DNA of 64,000 bases from Vigna angularis (lineage: Eukaryota; Streptophyta; Magnoliopsida; Fabales; Fabaceae), in contig NC_068978.1 of NCBI RefSeq assembly GCF_016808095.1, positions 23,304,806-23,368,805 of the forward strand, read 5' to 3'. This document shows, in pieces, positions 58,670 to 64,000 of the stretch. Position 1 is the stretch's first letter, and the number at the start of each line of letters is the position of its first letter. Both the position numbers and the translations under genes were made by a program. Under the pieces are notes generated by a model. The model saw nothing but the letters and a program-made list of their open reading frames with translations, searched no databases and was not told the DNA's origin.

Positions 58670-60106
58670 TCAGGGTGGCAGTTGCCAATTTTGGATTTGT
58701 AGGGAGATGTTCTTCTCTTCAGGATCCAGCATGAAATTGTTGAGGACGAACTGCTTCATCCTCCAAATCTGATCAAGCAGGTAAATATCCTCCACCGCCG
58801 GATCTAAGCAGCAAATATTGTTTCTGAGCAGATTCAGTAGGTGCCTTTTGATCTTCAAACTGCTGTATGTACTGGCACCTTTGTCTTCCAGCGTGGGTGC
58901 ATGCTGATCAAATTTATATGTACCTCCTGCAATATGGTTAGTGCAAAATGGTTCCACAGAAATATCATGCAGAGGTATAACACCCAATCCCAATTCATCA
59001 TACTGAGCCTTAGATACAACCTCATAACATGAATCCGTTTCAAATGTAGAAACAATATCTATAACAGGTTCAGATTCATGTTGAGTGCATGGAGAACAAA
59101 TATTTGGATCTGATAACACAAAATTATTCTCATCATGCATAGAGGGAAAATTAAAATCATGCTCAGCAACAATATAATTATCAACATACCTCTCAATAGC
59201 ATAATCATCAAAGCAATCAAATTGAGGTATGTTGGTGGAAAATGAAAGTGGTCTACCTGGTTCGAAATAGCTGCTTGTATCTGCCTGATCCTCAAAATAT
59301 TCAGCATTCTCCTCAGGTGCAAGAGTGGCCATCTGCCCGATCTGATCATTCGAACTCTCAATGATAGCTTGTGTCTTTTGTTGCAGCTCCATGATTTCTC
59401 GCTTAAACTGAATGCTCTGCATGGTTCTCTGCTCCAATAACTCCTTCATTGCAGGTTCAGAAGTAGAAGGCTGAGGAGCTATTTGAGTAGGAGCATCATA
59501 CTGCTGACTCTCGTATTGCGGGATTGGCGGAGGGATAAAAGTATCCTGAGATGGTGCTTCCTGATATTTCTGTGGAGCATCGTACCATCCCAAACTCGTG
59601 TCATTCCATCCAGGATTGTTGTTGTAACCATACTGCACAAGGGAGAAGTTGCTCAGAAATTGATGCTCAAGATATCCCCAATTGGTAACGGATCCTAGAG
59701 GAAGAGAGTTTTTCCAATCCTTAGCTGCTCCTTGTAATGAATGCGGAAATGCTTTCAAGAAAATGTGATCATTTGGAACATTTGGAGGTTTCATAAAACA
59801 GCAAATTTCATAGAAGTTCTCCAAATGCGTATGTGGGCATTCATTCGCAAGTCCACGAAAATGGGGCAGCAAATTTATCAGTTCAGTGGTGAGGACTAAA
59901 TGATCACCATCCTCAGTAAGTGGTATCGGCTCCCAAAGGGAGCTCTGAGAAGTTTGAGGATGAGACATATTGTTCTCATCATAGAAATCAGCATAATAAT
60001 AATCATTGTACCAAGCAGTAGCAGAATCATAATTAGAAAAATTGGCAGAATAAGCAGTATTCACATAGCCAGAATAGGTAGACATGGAAAAATAAAAATA
60101 AAACAA
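58670..60106 (-). CDS. Gag-like protein of element C (Tat/Athila type)
   Basis: The 478-residue open frame has a second, more likely start at residue 8 (60085). Residues ~76-154 are a typical Athila/Tat gag core: INLLPHFRGL, then CPHTHLENFYEICCFM, LKAFPHSLQGAAKDW and WGYLEHQFLSNF. In full-length relatives the gag continues with a long second half. Here it jumps at ~155 to a Tyr/Asn/Gln-rich segment (NNNPGW, QYESQQYDAP), a short coiled coil (~215-255, MKELLEQ to IIESSND) and an acidic tail. No zinc knuckle and no protease follows. It could still package element RNA. Gag would be translated from the element's genomic RNA started in the 5' LTR. The gag-only layout fits a TR-GAG-type non-autonomous element. 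Confidence 0.8.
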   Translation of the reverse strand: MFYFYFSMSTYSGYVNTAYSANFSNYDSATAWYNDYYYADFYDENNMSHPQTSQSSLWEPIPLTEDGDHLVLTTELINLLPHFRGLANECPHTHLENFYEICCFMKPPNVPNDHIFLKAFPHSLQGAAKDWKNSLPLGSVTNWGYLEHQFLSNFSLVQYGYNNNPGWNDTSLGWYDAPQKYQEAPSQDTFIPPPIPQYESQQYDAPTQIAPQPSTSEPAMKELLEQRTMQSIQFKREIMELQQKTQAIIESSNDQIGQMATLAPEENAEYFEDQADTSSYFEPGRPLSFSTNIPQFDCFDDYAIERYVDNYIVAEHDFNFPSMHDENNFVLSDPNICSPCTQHESEPVIDIVSTFETDSCYEVVSKAQYDELGLGVIPLHDISVEPFCTNHIAGGTYKFDQHAPTLEDKGASTYSSLKIKRHLLNLLRNNICCLDPAVEDIYLLDQIWRMKQFVLNNFMLDPEEKNISLQIQNWQLPP

Positions 60107-60610
60107 ATAAAAACTAAATACTAAAAATTACAAAAGAAATAAATCACAACACATTTATACATGTTACACGCACACAAAAGACAGAACATAATAAATTTTT
60201 TTTTTAAATTTTTTTATTTAACAGATAAAGCACATGCAACACACATACAGAACATCACATCACAACACAAAATAAAACACAACACAATTAAACATGCTTC
60301 AGACACAAACAAGACAGAACAAAATTAAAAACTTTTTTTTTTTAAGATTTTTTTTTATTAAATAATTTTTTAATTAACAGATATAATACAAAACACAACA
60401 CAATAAAAATATAAAATACTAAACATATATTACAACCACGTAATAAAACAAAAACAGTAAAAATCTAAAACAAGAACCTGGACTGAAGTGACAACGCCGC
60501 CAAAATTTGCTGAAGGTGTCGTTGTCGCCTACAAGAATACAAAACACAAAACACACATATTAACAAAACAAAAATTTACACAACAAGAATCTAAAACCAA
60601 ACCGTCATTG
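60107..60610 (-). other. Element C leader between primer site and gag
   Basis: A-rich on the plus strand, with repeated ACACAA/ACAGA words. No short upstream frame or domain is recognised. Confidence 0.5.
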
Positions 60611-60629
60611 GTCCCCGGCAGCGGCGCCA
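60611..60629 (-). other. Primer-binding site of element C
   Basis: TGGCGCCGCTGCCGGGGAC on the minus strand lies five bases from the 5' LTR. This GGCGCC-GCCGGGGA type of site is characteristic of Tat/Ogre/Athila-group gypsy elements. Confidence 0.85.
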
Positions 60630-60634
60630 AAATT

Positions 60635-62423
60635 TGATACGACTGTCGCGGTCATACAAATTTGATTGCAATTAAGTAATGCAGTATAGTGTAGGATGTG
60701 ACTCCTAGGTCGTCTCTCAAGGACCAATTTGGGTTCAGTCTCAGATTTTTATAAGTGACTCCTAGGTCGTCTCACAAGGACCAATATTTCTGGTTCGGTC
60801 TCAGATTTAACACGTAATGGGGGTTTGTTTGTGATTTTTTTTTTGTTTTGTGGAAAATAAAATTAAAACTGGAATTTAAACGAGACAGAATTTAAAACAC
60901 TGAAATAAATTTTAAACACGGTGAAAACTGCACGGTATAATACGGTAAAAATATAAAACATCTGAAAATAAAACGAACCGTAAAACGCAATTACAAAATT
61001 TAACAGTGCAAAAAATCATTAACGGTAAATTTAACAGATAAAAACATTTAACTGGAAATGGAATAAAAACAATAAAAAAAATGTTTGACTGAAAATGAAA
61101 TTCAACATTCAACATTAAAAATTCTGAACCGTAGAAGTGAAAATGAAATAAGCAATGCTTCAGAAATAAAAACTACATTTTTGGACTATTTGAAATGGAA
61201 ACTCAGCGAGAGAATTGAAAGACTGTCCTAAACTACTCCTAAAACTCTACTAAAATCTGATAATCTGCTATGCTATGCTGCTGCCAATTTATAACCACTT
61301 CCCTCCTCTTTCACGTGTGTACACCACTTCCAATAATATTTCACTTTCTTGGTCTCTAAGTGGAACTTCTTCCAGCCGTCCACCATGCACCACTTAATAA
61401 TAACAAATCATGGGCCCTCATGCACACCAACTCAAGTCCGTGAAGCTGCTGCCTCTTCCAACAAGCCGTGACACCACATCTTTGCTCCAGCTCCCTTTCG
61501 AACTTCCTTCTTCATTCTCTAAGCTAGAATGAAACTTCTCTGCTGCCATTTCTCCAACCGTGACACTCTTCTCCTTCCCTTTTCTTCTCCCTTGAACGTG
61601 AACTGCTTCCCGGACATGGTAGCTGCTGCACCACTTCTTCTCTTTGGTGATGGTTCCTGCTGGACAGGAATTTCCTTCTCAGCTGTTACTGGTGACGTAG
61701 TTTGCTGGATGCATGGAGGACCGAGAGCTCTCCAAGCTTCTGTGCTGGACCGTGAGCTGCAGCGTGAAGGTCTTCTTCAAAGTTGTTGGATGCTTCACCT
61801 TCTTCCTGCAACGTGAGCTTCTACTGCTATAGATAGTTACGTTGGGAAGATTGGAGATGTTGAATGTGGCTTCTCCCATTTCTGGTGCAGACCGTGTGTT
61901 CCAATGTTTTGTGCTTCCAACAAAAATTAATCCATGCAACATCTTCTCTTTGGAACGTGTGGTATGGGTTGCAAGGAAGAAAACTAATTCCCTGAACTAG
62001 AAAAACCATGGGCCAAAAGAGCCTTCCCTTTTGAATATGTGAAAACCATGTGCTTGACTTGAAACGTGGATGTTGATTGTAAAAGAAAGTAAATTCATTT
62101 CTTCTCTTGCTTTTCTGAACCAGCTGTACCTCCATCACCATGCAGCACCTTGCTTCTTTCTTCCAGCCAGCCGTGAACTGCTGCCTCTGCTGGACCAGTT
62201 GCTTCTTGTTCATGCCGTGACAGTGGCTGCAGCTCTTCATGTGGCAGCCGTGTGCTTCACTAGATGCTCCAACACTTTGCATGCGTGTTGCTACTGCTGG
62301 TTGTCACCCTTGTGCTGGCCTTCCAATAATGAATGAATGAGGGGTTCTTCCACTTTTCTCACATAAGGAAAAATTGACCCCATTTCCAGTCAAAGAAAAC
62401 AAAATTCTCCATAATGGTGGCTC
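60635..62423 (-). mobile_element. 5' LTR of element C, interrupted after 1,789 bp
   Basis: It aligns with 52507-54296 of the 3' LTR up to GGTGGCTC. At 62424 the sequence changes to the start of another LTR. The missing outer 630 bp (counterpart of 54297-54926) should lie beyond the nested element, outside the window. Confidence 0.9.
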
Positions 62424-64000
62424 TGATGAGTCTATATTTTCTTCACTTCACTTAGTTTATTGTACTAGAATTAATCAGGGAATTGTGCTTAAATGTCCAG
62501 TATTTTCCCATATTTACTATTTGTGCTTAATTTGATCAAAAATTCTAATTTTAATTAATTTGAATTATTTGAGATAATTAATTGCATTATTGCAGGGAAA
62601 ATTTTGAAATTATAAATTGAGACATTTGGAAACATTTTTTCTTGAAGAAGCTATCTCTTAAAATTTGTAATGTAATACTCCTCTGGAAACCATATACACA
62701 CGTACATTTGTTTGATTGGGAGAAGCATATTTAATTGTTCTATGGCCAATTTGATGACCCATTCCACGTGGAAGGAGTAGAATTTACGGTTCTTACAAGA
62801 GAAAGAATGTTGGAAAATCATTTGATTCTTATTGCCAAAATATTTTAATTGTGGGCGTGACTTATTGCAGGAGAAAGAAGGAATAATCAATTTTCACCCA
62901 ACACATCACACTGACCCATCTTTCTTTTGGTGAAAGGCATTTGGAATAAAACAAAAGAGGTGGCCACCACTTTTTGGCAACAACATTGGAAAGAAGAAAT
63001 GAATTTAGTTTCTTCATACTGCACTCCAAGGTCAGCATCCACTCCATTCTACAATAACAATCTTGGAGACACGGGACCACGCTCATGGAAAGGAACTACC
63101 ACGGCTTTGGTCACGGTTCTCCTTCATGCAAATTAATTTTCTTTCCACAAGTGCACACAGCAAGCTACAAGCAGAAGCTTTGAAGACATCAACGCATGGT
63201 GTAGCAATTAGAGGGAAGTGTCTCGGCTGGGAGTTGGATGCAGCAGCCACCATGAAGGAAGTCTCACGGCCTGGTCCAGCGTTGGAAATGGAAGAGCTCA
63301 TTGGAAGCCAAGGTAGCTCTCGGTCCAGTTTCACCATACCAGCAGAGGTGCACGGTGAAGATAGGGGAGCTGCACTTAAAGGGAATCCACCTCCTTGATG
63401 AAGAGAAAGCTAACGGCTAGCAGGAAGTACAGGATGCTGGCACGGCCTGGATGGTGTCACGGTACATGGCAGCAGCTGGAAGAAATGGAAGCATGGATGG
63501 CTGTCCAAGGACCTTCACGGACCAGCACCATCTTCACGTTCCAGATTGAGAAATATACAAGTCCAGCACATGGGTTTGGCTTCAAGGAGACCTCTTAGTC
63601 TTCATCTTCCAACACCTTCACGCAACACTTGAAGAAGACGGTCCAGCTGAAGAAATAAACCTTCACTAGGGGAAGATGAGGTGGTATTCTCTGTCCAGCA
63701 CCTTGTTGAAGCAACCACCTGCAGCGTGAATGAAGTTGGTAGTAAAGGACAGCAGCATTCAAACATAAACAAGCTGATATGTCACGGCTGGAATAAAAGA
63801 GCAGCCAGCTTTTATGAAGAGACCAACACGTTGAGCTGGGAATGGCAGTGCATGGTGGCTGCTGGAATTGAAGAAAAGAAAGCAGAAGGAGCAGCATCTC
63901 ACGGCCAACCTCCACATCCAACAGCAGCTGAATAGAGCCCGTGAATCATTTGTTTATTTGGTATGGGGTGTTTTGTTTTGTCTGCACGTACGAAATGGGG
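62424..64000 (+). mobile_element. Start of a related LTR in opposite orientation, nested in element C (partial)
   Basis: TGATGAGTCTATATTTTC opens the sequence, and the first ~80 bp are close to the reverse complement of 54845-54926, the transcriptional start end of element C's LTR. Further on the two diverge but share a composition of CACGGC/GTCACGG and CAGCGTGAA words. It therefore looks like the 5' part of a sister-family LTR on the plus strand, inserted into element C's LTR. Its end and interior are outside the window. Confidence 0.7.

Overview
The window is nuclear DNA of a flowering plant. It is AT-rich, most long reading frames are LTR-retrotransposon proteins, and the few host genes carry GT-AG introns and plant-type TATA boxes. 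The repeat families look like those of papilionoid legumes, and the CGTTCGTCC / GAACGCTCG repeats make me think of the bean tribe, but that is inference. No rRNA, tRNA, CRISPR or bacterial gene was seen.

Layout. 1-9939: a Ty3/gypsy chromovirus (element A, minus strand) with an uninterrupted 1,412-residue Gag-Pol, a 5' LTR cut to 143 bp, and a nearly identical solo LTR with a 5-bp target duplication next to it. 12799-13214: a two-exon gene for a small secreted cysteine-rich protein. 15368-17900: another solo LTR with a perfect 5-bp target duplication. 19440-19931: a gene for a small type I membrane protein. 20536-22050: a decayed long-inverted-repeat DNA transposon. 22370-26950: a dispersed repeat, a Sirevirus-like LTR, and a CACTA transposase N-terminus cut by that LTR. 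27150-32736: a young Ty1/copia element with two stop codons, flanked by an exact 37-bp direct repeat instead of the usual 5 bp. 32959-33253: a MITE. 34624-39146: a young non-autonomous LTR element (374-bp LTRs, TTAAC target duplication) whose interior is filled with tandem and hairpin arrays. 40386-48170: a CACTA end interrupted by a degraded Sirevirus-like copia element, itself carrying a 1-kb CACTA-type element. 48170-52506: degraded gypsy sequence with a gag fragment.

52507-62423 is element C, a Tat/Athila-type gypsy element on the minus strand with LTRs about 99.5% identical over the shared part. It has gag but no pol. Where pol would lie, it carries on the opposite strand a three-exon gene with its own TATA promoter, a 49-bp promoter palindrome, a 5'-UTR intron, a WUSCHEL/WOX-type homeodomain, an LLDLFP motif like the WUS box and an EAR-like tail. 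The cassette is bracketed by diverged ~140-bp direct repeats. The gene is antisense to the element's genomic RNA, which explains how its introns survived retrotransposition. The homeodomain has an in-frame TAG where the family has its conserved N-terminal Trp, so this copy is probably damaged or starts at a downstream ATG. This captured homeobox gene is the most notable content of the window. From 62424 to the end lies the start of a related LTR in the opposite orientation, nested in element C's 5' LTR.
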